Origin: Candidatus Zhuqueibacterota bacterium
Lineage (GTDB): Bacteria > SM23-31
Direction: 5' to 3'
Length of the DNA stretch: 7,713 bases
NCBI GenBank assembly: GCA_022562855.1
Contig: JADFON010000073.1
Location: 1-7,713, forward strand
The notes beneath the pieces are model-generated. The model saw nothing but the letters and a program-made list of their open reading frames with translations, was not told the origin of the DNA and ran no database searches. Of the stretch, positions 1 to 6,488 are shown one piece after another. Position numbers and translations under genes: made by a program. Each line of letters begins with the position of its first letter. The stretch's first letter is position 1.

Positions 1-569
1 TCGGTTTCAAATGCTATTATATTGGCGCCAATGAAATCTCCAATGTGTTTTTCGATTATCCCAATGGATAGTCCCGAAATAAAATGAATTTTATCGATTA
101 AAAAATCTTGTTTTACAGCAAGCTGATTATCCGTATGCGTCCCATAATGCTCTGAAATTAACTGGATTAGCTGCAAAATGCTTAATCCCAGACCATATTT
201 GAATTGGGAAACAATTTTGCTGTCCATTTCGCGGATTCGGCTGATTAAAACTTCAAACATATTTCCAAACCAATCGGGCAGGTTTGCCATTTGCTCTTGA
301 AAATAATTCTCTTTGACAACAATCGCTTCTAAATCCGTTTTTGCCCGAACGGTGGCAGAGCGTGCTTTCCCGCCAAACATTGCCATTTCACCAAAAAAAT
401 CCCCAACGCCAAGGCGGGCAAGTATTACCTCGCCGGCAAGTATGTTTTTTACAATTTCCACCTCCCCGGAGGAGATTATAAACAGGTCTTTGCTTTTATC
501 TCCTTCATAAAAGACCACGTCTCCTTTTTTGAAGGACCTGATTTCGTTTGTTGAAAAATCTTCAGACAT
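1..569 (-). CDS. Crp/Fnr-like cyclic-nucleotide-binding protein (3' end outside window)
   Basis: An open frame of 189 codons starts at ATG 567-569 and is still open at base 1, so the C-terminus is missing. Residues about 10-90 form a cyclic-nucleotide-binding beta-roll. The phosphate-binding cassette is clear at 56-76: GDFFGEMAMFGG, then RSATVRA, with the Glu61 and Arg70 that contact the ligand in CRP-type domains. A long helix at about 97-125 fits the dimerisation helix. Residues about 130-189 match a Crp-type winged helix only loosely, and the recognition-helix position (GLSIGIIEKHIGDF) lacks the usual R-E-T-V-S-R pattern. A GGAG Shine-Dalgarno sits about 8 bases before the ATG, and a promoter lies at 624-652. 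The cNMP domain is seen with confidence. That it regulates transcription, and that it binds cAMP rather than another ligand, is inference. No operator-like palindrome was found near its promoter. Confidence 0.88.
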   Translation of the reverse strand, partial: MSEDFSTNEIRSFKKGDVVFYEGDKSKDLFIISSGEVEIVKNILAGEVILARLGVGDFFGEMAMFGGKARSATVRAKTDLEAIVVKENYFQEQMANLPDWFGNMFEVLISRIREMDSKIVSQFKYGLGLSILQLIQLISEHYGTHTDNQLAVKQDFLIDKIHFISGLSIGIIEKHIGDFIGANIIAFET

Positions 570-577
570 GACGTTTT

Positions 578-581
578 CTCC
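578..581 (-). promoter_or_regulatory. Shine-Dalgarno site of the cNMP-binding gene
   Basis: CTCC on the plus strand reads GGAG on the coding strand, 8 bases before ATG 567-569. It supports that start over any downstream Met. Most other minus-strand genes here lack a recognisable site. Confidence 0.6.
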
Positions 582-623
582 AAACTGACGGACAAATACT
601 TTTCTATATAATGGGAATCACGT

Positions 624-652
624 AATATAAAAATTAATTTATGAGAATTCAA
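624..652 (-). promoter_or_regulatory. sigma-70-type promoter of the cNMP-binding gene
   Basis: On the minus strand, a -35 box TTGAAT (647-652), a 17-base spacer and a -10 box TATATT (624-629) lie in the gap between rlpA and the cNMP gene. The transcript would begin near 617, giving a leader of roughly 50 bases. The gap 570-752 otherwise holds no convincing gene. A weak inverted repeat (CTGCA/TGCAG) follows the rlpA stop but has no T-run, so rlpA transcripts may read through into this gene. Confidence 0.55.
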
Positions 653-752
653 TACTTTATTAGTTAAACCGGAAAGTGAATGATCCAATTATAGTTGAAA
701 GGATGAAGAATATTGGTTAAGGCTGCATATCTTTAAACAGTACTTTTGCAGT

Positions 753-1277
753 CTAATGTTTTGGTCCAATTATGATTGGTGGATTTTCCGGAGAAGGGAT
801 CATTATCAGACTGCCCCACCTGAGAACTTCAATTTTTACTTCGGTCAATCCTGCATTAACAAAATCCAACAATTCGGCAGCCCTTTTTGACAGGTCTAAA
901 ATTCTTTTTCCAATATAGGGACCCCGGTCGTTTATTCTGACGATAATGCTTCGATTATTACTCTTGTTTGTAACGCGAATCCACGTTCCTAAAGGAAAAT
1001 CCTTATGGGCAGCCGATACTTTGTTCATATCGAATATTTCGCCATTTGCTGTAAGATTACCGTGAAAATTCGGGCCATACCAGGATGCAGTGCCTTCAAC
1101 AGTCTGGAGTACGGGTGCATTATCAAGCCCCGCGGGTGACTCAGTACTTACCACTATCACGGGGCTGCGTGTGACACGATTCGTCCGGTACTTCGGAGAA
1201 ATCGCACAGTTTGTCGGAAGCCAAATCAAAACCAGGATAATCAGATATTCAAACGGTTTTATTGCAGATATATTCAT
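753..1277 (-). CDS. rlpA: RlpA-like septal lytic transglycosylase / DPBB-domain envelope protein
   Basis: The product is 174 residues. Residues 61-153 are a double-psi beta-barrel of the RlpA type, with GTASWYGPNFHG (62-73), TANGEIFDM (76-84), AAH (89-91) and RINDRGPY (114-121). Glu80, Asp83, His91 and Asp117 are the conserved polar residues of the family's active cleft. In Pseudomonas, RlpA cleaves glycan strands lacking stem peptides at the division septum. The N-terminus has a hydrophobic segment (11-20) and a Cys24 in the context LPTNC, a poor lipobox, so lipidation is likely but not certain. There is no C-terminal SPOR domain; the protein ends about 20 residues after the barrel. Its ATG overlaps the pyrD stop (ATGA, 1274-1277) and no Shine-Dalgarno is seen, which suggests translational coupling to pyrD. 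Confidence 0.9.
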   Translation of the reverse strand: MNISAIKPFEYLIILVLIWLPTNCAISPKYRTNRVTRSPVIVVSTESPAGLDNAPVLQTVEGTASWYGPNFHGNLTANGEIFDMNKVSAAHKDFPLGTWIRVTNKSNNRSIIVRINDRGPYIGKRILDLSKRAAELLDFVNAGLTEVKIEVLRWGSLIMIPSPENPPIIIGPKH

Positions 1278-2185
1278 CGTGTAATTAACGAACCTGATAA
1301 TTCCTTTACAGATGTAAAATTGTTTGTTTCAAGATACTGTTCCAATTCTTTTAATATCTCTATCGGCGCTTTTGGATTCACAAAGTTAAAAGTCCCAATT
1401 TGCACCGCAGACGCTCCTGTAATAAGGAATTCTAAAACGTCATTGACCGAACTTATCCCCCCTATTCCAATCAGGGGAATTTTGACGGCTTTACGTGCTT
1501 TATAAACCATTGCAAGGGCGACCGGTCTGATCGCAGGACCGGAAAGACCTCCCATTATTTCCCCAAGTTTCGGGCGTTTTGTCGAAACGTTTACACTCAT
1601 TCCGACTATCGTGTTTATAAGAGATATTGCGTCTGCGCCATTGTCCTCTACCGCCTTCGCAATAACGGCAATATCAGTAATGTTTGGTGTAAGCTTCGGA
1701 ATAATACATTTTTTTGAACGTTTTTTTGTTTCTTTTACAATTTTTCCAGCGAGCTTCGGGTCTATGCCAAAATCAAGCCCGCCGGCAACATTTGGGCAAG
1801 ACAAATTAAGTTCGTATCCATCTATTCCCTGATGTTCCTCCAGCCGGTCAATCAGGAACAAAAAATCATCGATTGATTCGCCCGCAATGTTTACAATTAC
1901 GGAGGTCGAAAGTGACCGCAGGAAGGGCAGTTTATCCGAGATAAAATTATCGATCCCTACATTTGCCAGACCAATTGAATTCAGTATACCGGAGGGGGTT
2001 TCTGCTAATCTATCAGGCGGATTTCCGGGTCGTTGTGCACGTGTTATGGTTTTTGTAACAATCCCTCCTAATATGTTAACGTCATACAGCCTCGCAACTT
2101 CAGATCCATAACCAAACGTTCCCGAAGCCGCAAGGATCGGGTTTGCAAGTCTTAAGTCGCCAATATTAACAGAAAGATCGCTCAT
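1274..2185 (-). CDS. pyrD: Dihydroorotate dehydrogenase class 1B, catalytic subunit
   Basis: This 303-residue protein has the normal length for PyrD class 1B. It oxidises dihydroorotate to orotate, the fourth step of UMP synthesis, using FMN. Visible motifs: NPILAASGTFGYG (15-27), the FMN-contacting TKT (44-46), the substrate loop NSIGLAN (69-75), the catalytic Cys130 in NLSCPNV (127-133) typical of class 1 enzymes, and the phosphate-binding stretches GIGGISS and GASAVQIGT near the C-terminus. Class 1B uses Cys as base and passes electrons to PyrK. The adjacent pyrK makes that assignment firm, against class 1A (fumarate) or class 2 (membrane quinone). The ATG lies one base after the pyrK TAA. 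A GGGA about 17 bases upstream is too distant to be a good ribosome site, so coupling to pyrK is likely. The stop overlaps the start of rlpA. Confidence 0.97.
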   Translation of the reverse strand: MSDLSVNIGDLRLANPILAASGTFGYGSEVARLYDVNILGGIVTKTITRAQRPGNPPDRLAETPSGILNSIGLANVGIDNFISDKLPFLRSLSTSVIVNIAGESIDDFLFLIDRLEEHQGIDGYELNLSCPNVAGGLDFGIDPKLAGKIVKETKKRSKKCIIPKLTPNITDIAVIAKAVEDNGADAISLINTIVGMSVNVSTKRPKLGEIMGGLSGPAIRPVALAMVYKARKAVKIPLIGIGGISSVNDVLEFLITGASAVQIGTFNFVNPKAPIEILKELEQYLETNNFTSVKELSGSLITR

Positions 2186-2186
2186 A

Positions 2187-3020
2187 TTATAAAATCAATT
2201 CATCCCTTGAGTATATGGGACCGTCAACGCAAACAAGCGTATATTTTTTTGCATCTTTAGTGTTTCCATGTAACGGTACAACGCATCCCTGGCAAATGCC
2301 TATTCCACAAGCCATTATAGTTTCTACCGACAGTTGTGCTTCAACTTTATATTTTTGAGCAAGCCGCTGAACTTCAGCAAGCATTGGCATTGGACCGCAT
2401 GATAAAATGCATGCCTTCGAACTGGAAAAACCTCTCTTTAAAGCGTCTTCCAGCGGAACCGTTATCAGGGTTTTTGTCCCATAACTTCCATCATCGGTGG
2501 AAAAAGACTTCTCAATGTCCATGTTATTGAATTCTTCCCTGAGAAACAAGTCGTCTTTGGTTGCCGCTCCAAGAAATAGACTAATATCATACCGCGGCAT
2601 ATCGATAGTTTGAAGCAAATAGTAAATTGGCGGGATGCCGACACCCCCAGCAACAAGGAAAAGCTTTTTAATCCTGTTTAATTCAAATGTATTTCCCAGG
2701 GGACCTAATATTTCAACTGTTTCACCCTCAAGTTTTCTCGACAAAATTTCTGTAGCCTCTCCAAATATTTTAAAGAGAACCGTAAGAGTACCTTGATTTG
2801 CGTTAACATTGAGTATGCTGAATGGTCGGGGAAGAAGAGGGGAATACTCAGCACTAACTCTAATTTGTACAAATTGACCCGGTTTCGAAATCTTAGCTAA
2901 CTCGGGAAACACGTATTCTTGTTGATATGTTTTTGACGAAAGTTGGGTGCTTTTTAAAAGGGTGCAAGATCTTTGGAACAAGGGATGAGATACGTTCATT
3001 AATCGCCCGGAAGATTCCAT
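2187..3020 (-). CDS. pyrK: Dihydroorotate dehydrogenase B, electron-transfer subunit
   Basis: The product is 277 residues. PyrK carries FAD and a [2Fe-2S] cluster and passes electrons from PyrD to NAD+ in a PyrD2-PyrK2 heterotetramer in the cytoplasm. Domain order: a ferredoxin-reductase-type FAD-binding barrel (about 17-115) with RPFSI (65-69); an NAD-binding fold opening with LVAGGVGIPP (122-131) and including CGPMPML (208-214); and a C-terminal iron-sulfur motif with Cys238, Cys243, Cys246 and Cys264 (C-x4-C-x2-C-x17-C), all four ligands present. The start is uncertain. The annotated ATG (3018-3020) has no Shine-Dalgarno and follows a T-run directly; the in-frame Met8 (ATG 2997-2999) would also give a complete domain. 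It is slightly longer than typical PyrK. A promoter lies at 3121-3149. Confidence 0.95.
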   Translation of the reverse strand: MESSGRLMNVSHPLFQRSCTLLKSTQLSSKTYQQEYVFPELAKISKPGQFVQIRVSAEYSPLLPRPFSILNVNANQGTLTVLFKIFGEATEILSRKLEGETVEILGPLGNTFELNRIKKLFLVAGGVGIPPIYYLLQTIDMPRYDISLFLGAATKDDLFLREEFNNMDIEKSFSTDDGSYGTKTLITVPLEDALKRGFSSSKACILSCGPMPMLAEVQRLAQKYKVEAQLSVETIMACGIGICQGCVVPLHGNTKDAKKYTLVCVDGPIYSRDELIL

Positions 3021-3022
3021 AC

Positions 3023-3050
3023 AAAAAAAGCCGAGACAGGTTTATCCCGG
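3023..3050 (-). terminator. Intrinsic terminator-like hairpin in the pyrK leader (candidate attenuator)
   Basis: On the minus strand the arms CCGGGA (3045-3050) and TCTCGG (3031-3036) pair over 6 bp, including one G-U, around an 8-base loop. A C and then seven Ts (3023-3029) follow, ending two bases before the annotated pyrK ATG. The shape is that of a short rho-independent terminator. The pyrK promoter candidate is upstream of it, so it would sit inside the pyrKD-rlpA leader and could act as an attenuator. It would also stop read-through from the TPR gene. The stem is short, so strength is uncertain. Confidence 0.5.
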
Positions 3051-3094
3051 TTACTTATAAGTATCCACTGATAATTTTGATAACCTTATCGGTT
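3038..3094 (-). promoter_or_regulatory. pyrK: Possible alternative pairings in the pyrK leader RNA
   Basis: AGGUUAUC (3079-3086, minus strand) can pair with GAUAAACCU (3038-3046) with one bulged A, covering the terminator loop and two bases of its 5' arm. GGUUA (3081-3085) can instead pair with UAACC (3049-3053). The same GGUU can also form a small local hairpin with AACC (3082-3094, 5-base loop). These mutually exclusive folds resemble an antiterminator switch. No PyrR-binding-loop consensus was recognised, and in A+T-rich leader RNA such pairings can arise by chance. Confidence 0.25.
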
Positions 3095-3120
3095 TTAATT
3101 AGGTGTTTGATTTTAGACAC

Positions 3121-3149
3121 AATATATAACTTTTTAAATTTATTTTCAA
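3121..3149 (-). promoter_or_regulatory. sigma-70-type promoter of pyrK-pyrD-rlpA
   Basis: On the minus strand a -35 box TTGAAA (3144-3149) is followed after exactly 17 bases by a -10 box TATATT (3121-3126). It lies in the gap between the TPR gene stop (3217) and pyrK. Transcription from about 3114 gives a leader of roughly 90 bases that contains the hairpin at 3023-3050. The rest of the gap holds only short inverted repeats without T-runs. Confidence 0.6.
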
Positions 3150-3216
3150 GCAAATTCTGGCGTTTAACGCTGTTTGAAATTTTGATTTATTAAAGTGAGA
3201 ACAGGTCATTCTCCTG

Positions 3217-4536
3217 CTATTTGAAAGGAAACATGAAGCGCAATAGGTGCCAGGCATCCACCGGACGGTTTTGCGGATCGATTGCAGGTGAAAATTTGCT
3301 TAAGGCAGATGCATCCATTACTGATTTTACAAGGATAGGAAAATTTATGGTACTACGAAATACCTCTTTATCCATAGGCAGTCCTACTGCATTTATTAGT
3401 ATTTTTATATCTATATATCCTTCTATTTCCTTGCCGGCAATAGAATCCGCAATAATCACTTCACCATAACTAATCACTTCTGCCGCTTTGGCGACCAATG
3501 AATCACTTTCAAGCGACAATATGAATGACTCATCTTTTCTGTCAAACTGTTCAATAAGAATTTCGATGTTAATCGAATCCTGATAGGCTTTTTGCATGGC
3601 AAAAAGTTTTTCTTCATCTAACTGTTCTCTGAGTTTTTCCAGTCTTTCCTCTCTTTTTTGCGCCTCTCGAAATTTATAAATTTCGTTTAACTTGAAGGAC
3701 AAAGCCTTACTTACATCCGAGTTTTTGTATTGAGAATTAAGTTTTTCATAAGCAAGAACAGCTTTACCCGGGTCATCTAAAAGATTCTCATAAATCCATG
3801 CAACGGCAAAAAGAGCTTTTGGAGTAAGATCATTATCTTTATAGCGAATTATGATGGTATTATAAATATCGACTGCATCGAAGTATTCGTCTCGAAAATA
3901 GGCGCTCTCTGCCCTTTCAAAAAGCACTTGTGCAGAGTCAACAATAACATTTTCGATATTTGAAAAAAACTCATCGGCGTCGGGATTATCGGAAAACATC
4001 CTGGCAAACAATGTCCCTTTATAAGCGCTCAGAAGTTCGGATTTCAACTGTTCGGGATCGTTAATGCCAAAATCATTTGCTATTTCGATTTGCATCGACA
4101 GCGCCTTTGGCGCGTCTGGAGTATCGCCAAATTTTTCTACAATTCCTTCAAGATATTTTACAGCGGAATCCGGCATTTCGAATTCCATTAAGAATATCTC
4201 CGCAATCCTGAACATACTGCTTGTTACTTCTTGTTGATAATTCTTCAAATCATTAGCATACCGTCCAATTGCCGTTTCAAATTCGATAGAATCTGAATAC
4301 ACCTGTACTCCGGGTAACGGTGGAACGGTCGGTGATATTGTGACGACACTATCGGAACCCATCGTCGTATCCGGTGGAGGAATATAAACCGGCTCAATCG
4401 GGGGTTTTTTAAATTGATTGGCAGACAATTTCTGGATTTCGTTAATAGACTTGATTCGCAAATTTATCCGGGGTCCTATTTCTTGGACCGACCCAACGGC
4501 ATAAGCCCTGGTATAGTATGATTTTGCTTTATTCAA
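3217..4536 (-). CDS. C-terminal part of a frameshifted TPR lipoprotein, with TonB-C-like end
   Basis: This 439-codon frame has a nominal start that is a TTG without ribosome site, in the middle of a TPR helix; the same frame is open upstream to 4656. I therefore read it as the downstream part of the gene at 4551-5606. In order it shows the second half of a TPR (KAKSYYTRA), a Pro-rich linker at about 45-75, more TPR-like helices (RIAEIFLMEF, PDSAVKYLEGIVEKF, DAVDIYNTIIIRY, KAVLAYEKLNSQY) and a charged coiled coil at about 289-320. The C-terminal 67 residues (373-439) fit the TonB C-terminal fold: GYIDIKILIN, LVKSVMDASALSKFSPA, NRPVDAW, FMFPF. It has no signal peptide of its own, so without the upstream part it would stay in the cytoplasm. 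The role is unknown; an outer-membrane scaffold is a guess. Confidence 0.8.
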   Translation of the reverse strand: MNKAKSYYTRAYAVGSVQEIGPRINLRIKSINEIQKLSANQFKKPPIEPVYIPPPDTTMGSDSVVTISPTVPPLPGVQVYSDSIEFETAIGRYANDLKNYQQEVTSSMFRIAEIFLMEFEMPDSAVKYLEGIVEKFGDTPDAPKALSMQIEIANDFGINDPEQLKSELLSAYKGTLFARMFSDNPDADEFFSNIENVIVDSAQVLFERAESAYFRDEYFDAVDIYNTIIIRYKDNDLTPKALFAVAWIYENLLDDPGKAVLAYEKLNSQYKNSDVSKALSFKLNEIYKFREAQKREERLEKLREQLDEEKLFAMQKAYQDSINIEILIEQFDRKDESFILSLESDSLVAKAAEVISYGEVIIADSIAGKEIEGYIDIKILINAVGLPMDKEVFRSTINFPILVKSVMDASALSKFSPAIDPQNRPVDAWHLLRFMFPFK

Positions 4537-4550
4537 ATCGGATATTTTTT

Positions 4551-5606
4551 TTAAATATAACTCACCGATATAATAAAGCGACTCAGGATTCTGTCGGCAA
4601 TCTGAAGAAAACCTGCAATTGGATTCCGGGGCGCCATGAGCGAATCCGGTAATTGATTATTACTCGTACTCACCGATTGGGAAATCACAATTTTGTCGAG
4701 AGAAGGTGGAGTTTCAATATCATATTGATTGAGAGTCTCCAGTACAAATATTGCCTGATCGTAATCCTCCTTACGGTCCCAGCACTGGGCAATTTCCAAT
4801 AATAAATCAACGTAGTTTGATTCAAAATCTTCATCGGACAGCATTTCCGCAAATTTCGCGATAGCTCTATCGTAATCTTCGAGATACTCCAAACAAATGC
4901 CATAACCAAATTCACTTATAAATCGCTGTACAGGTGTAGTATCGTAGTTTTTGACTTTCGCATACTCCTTCACTGCTAATTCGTACTGCCCGGCTTCCAA
5001 ATATCTTTCCGCAATTTTCAACTGTGCTTCCGCCCTTATTTTTTTGTCCTTTATGTCGGTCAATATACGTTTATACAGCTCGATTGCCCCATAGTAATCA
5101 TCGCGAAAATAGCGCAATTCTGCAAGACTCAAATATGCTTCGCTTTTGAATTTCTCTTTTGTATCAGCATCGATTATTTCATTTAATTCTAATTCGGCGA
5201 GATCGTATTTACCTTCATTTAAGAGTGTTTTGGTATATAATGACCGTGCTTCGGGTACAAACTTGCTGTCGGGAAAAACATTAAATAACTCCTCGAATTT
5301 CTCTATTGCGTCCGGGAAATTCCCCTGAAAGTAATATGATTTGCCAATCATGATCAGGGCGTCATCCGCCCACCGGCTGTCAGGGTAAAGCTGCAATACT
5401 TTTGAAGCTTTCTCTATTGCAAAATCAAATTGTGCTATTGCTTCCGGTGTAATCTCCGTTGAACTGCTATTTTCAACTTGTTTCACAGCTTCATCGTAGG
5501 CTTTTTGGGCATTGTAATACACATTGTAGTAGGCACAACCCGCAAGATTTGGCAGCGCCGCCGTTAATAATAAAATTAGTAGTCGAAATTTGCTATCGAT
5601 TTTCAT
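4551..5606 (-). CDS. N-terminal part of a TPR outer-membrane lipoprotein (frameshifted)
   Basis: This frame of 351 codons starts at ATG 5604-5606. Residues 1-24 are a lipoprotein signal peptide: KIDSKFR, a hydrophobic run, and the lipobox LAGC with Cys24 as the lipidated residue. The following YYNVYYNAQKAYDEA and then about six TPR units spaced roughly 35 residues apart (for example ADDALIMIGKSYYFQGNF, SEAYLSLAELRYFRDDYY, AEAQLKIAERYLEAGQY) resemble BamD/YfiO-like TPR lipoproteins of the FCB group. The last residues before the stop (about RILSRFIISVSYI) do not look like TPR, whereas the -1 frame over the same bases encodes one. The true protein probably continues into the frame ending at 3217, giving about 795 residues. 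The ATG lies 14 bases after the sirtuin stop, so the two are likely one transcript. No clear Shine-Dalgarno is visible. Confidence 0.85.
   Translation of the reverse strand: MKIDSKFRLLILLLTAALPNLAGCAYYNVYYNAQKAYDEAVKQVENSSSTEITPEAIAQFDFAIEKASKVLQLYPDSRWADDALIMIGKSYYFQGNFPDAIEKFEELFNVFPDSKFVPEARSLYTKTLLNEGKYDLAELELNEIIDADTKEKFKSEAYLSLAELRYFRDDYYGAIELYKRILTDIKDKKIRAEAQLKIAERYLEAGQYELAVKEYAKVKNYDTTPVQRFISEFGYGICLEYLEDYDRAIAKFAEMLSDEDFESNYVDLLLEIAQCWDRKEDYDQAIFVLETLNQYDIETPPSLDKIVISQSVSTSNNQLPDSLMAPRNPIAGFLQIADRILSRFIISVSYI
4554..4656 (-). other. Frameshift interval joining the two parts of the TPR gene
   Basis: The upstream frame ends at TAA 4551-4553. The downstream frame is blocked above 4656 by two TAA codons (4657-4659 and 4660-4662), so the shift must fall between. 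The downstream frame is -1 relative to the upstream one, equivalent to one missing base or two extra. In that frame, bases before the upstream stop encode ESLYYIGELYLKKISD, a good TPR first helix that continues directly into the downstream part. Short runs where a base could be missing are CCCC (minus strand, 4628-4631) and TTTT (4608-4611). The A8 run at 4545-4552 cannot be the cause, because the upstream stop uses its first two As. No standard X-XXY-YYZ slippery site is in the correct frame. Confidence 0.75.
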
Positions 5607-5620
5607 AAAAGAATAAGATA

Positions 5621-6361
5621 TTAATTTTCAATCATTGTGACTAAACTTTTTAATTCGGGTAATAATTCACCCGATTTACCTGCAATAAATTCATCCGCAA
5701 ATGGCGTCAAGTCAGTTTCCTCAATGTTCATTTCAATGAGGTATGCTCCCCCGTTTTTTGCCCGGATCGGCATAGAAGCCGCTGGCTGAACCTGGGCTGA
5801 AGTACCTATAGAAAAAAAGAGGGTTGCCTCGTTGACTGCTTTCTCGGATCTTATTAATGCATTCATTGGAATAGATTCTCCAAACCAAACGACATCCGGT
5901 CTTAACATGCCTCCGCAAGCATCGCACTTTGGAATTGCCGCCTCAGCCGGAAGTTCGATTTCCAAGTATTCTTTTGCGCAATCCATACACCGGTTACGCA
6001 TTATATTACCATGCAGTTCTATCGGTTCCCGGCTGCCTGCTTTTGTGTGAAGCCCATCTACATTTTGAGTAATAAGATAAAACTTTTTGTACATTTTTTC
6101 AAATTCGGCTATTGTGTAATGCCCGGGATTGGGTTTTATGTCTTTTATAATTGATTGTCTGAGACGGTACCATTCCCATACCAATTCAGGATTCCGGATA
6201 AACGCATCGAAACTCGCAATTTCTTCCGGTTTAAACTTTTTCCATATTCCATCCTCACCGCGAAATGTCGGGACGCCGCTTTCTGCTGATATCCCCGCCC
6301 CGGTCAAAATAGTGACAACCGGGTCACCCCTTAATAGATTAATAAGATTATCTGAAAACAC
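5621..6361 (-). CDS. cobB: NAD-dependent protein deacylase, class III sirtuin (SIR2/CobB)
   Basis: The complete sirtuin is 246 residues. It removes acyl groups from lysines of cytoplasmic proteins using NAD+, giving nicotinamide and O-acyl-ADP-ribose. Motifs: TGAGISAESGVPTFRG (20-35), TQNVDGLH (98-105), the catalytic His117 in ELHGN, a zinc site with Cys125, Cys128, Cys146 and Cys149, GTSAQVQPAA for NAD, and the LIEMN strand. Tyr65 and Arg68 (WEWYRLRQ) match the Y-x-x-R pair that in CobB and human SIRT5 recognises acidic acyl groups, so desuccinylase activity is likely. Translation starts at GTG 6359-6361; no ATG occurs before residue 90, well past the NAD motif, so GTG is well supported. Ribosome site weak. 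No convincing promoter was picked out of the very A+T-rich sequence upstream. The TPR lipoprotein follows after 14 bases. Confidence 0.96.
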   Translation of the reverse strand: MFSDNLINLLRGDPVVTILTGAGISAESGVPTFRGEDGIWKKFKPEEIASFDAFIRNPELVWEWYRLRQSIIKDIKPNPGHYTIAEFEKMYKKFYLITQNVDGLHTKAGSREPIELHGNIMRNRCMDCAKEYLEIELPAEAAIPKCDACGGMLRPDVVWFGESIPMNALIRSEKAVNEATLFFSIGTSAQVQPAASMPIRAKNGGAYLIEMNIEETDLTPFADEFIAGKSGELLPELKSLVTMIEN

Positions 6362-6488
6362 GGTAAACTTCTACTATTTTAATTAAAAAACCACATAAAA
6401 GTTTCATTATTTTTAAATATCGTAAAAAAATTTGTGTAAATTGATTTTTTCAGTAAAATAAATTGAGCTAAAATACCATTTATTTTTC

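Noticed and set aside
476-688. 70-codon minus-strand frame overlapping the cNMP gene start and its promoter
   Set aside because: It overlaps the cNMP-binding gene in another frame, and the product has no recognisable domain.
721-752. CTGCA/TGCAG inverted repeat after rlpA as a terminator
   Set aside because: Only five base pairs around a 19-base loop and no following T-run.
683-778. Two similar stretches (tccaattat..ttg) near 683 and 764 as a repeat
   Set aside because: The match is about a dozen A+T-rich bases with mismatches, and one copy lies inside rlpA coding sequence; chance is likely.
3200-3216. GAGAA/TTCTC hairpin just after the TPR gene stop as a terminator
   Set aside because: A five-base stem with a 7-base loop and no T-run after it; not supportable as an intrinsic terminator.
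4545-4560. TTTAAAAAAAA as a programmed -1 slippery site joining the two TPR frames
   Set aside because: TTA-AAA is in the downstream frame, not the upstream one. In the upstream frame the ribosome meets TAA at this point, so the site is not positioned to rescue it.
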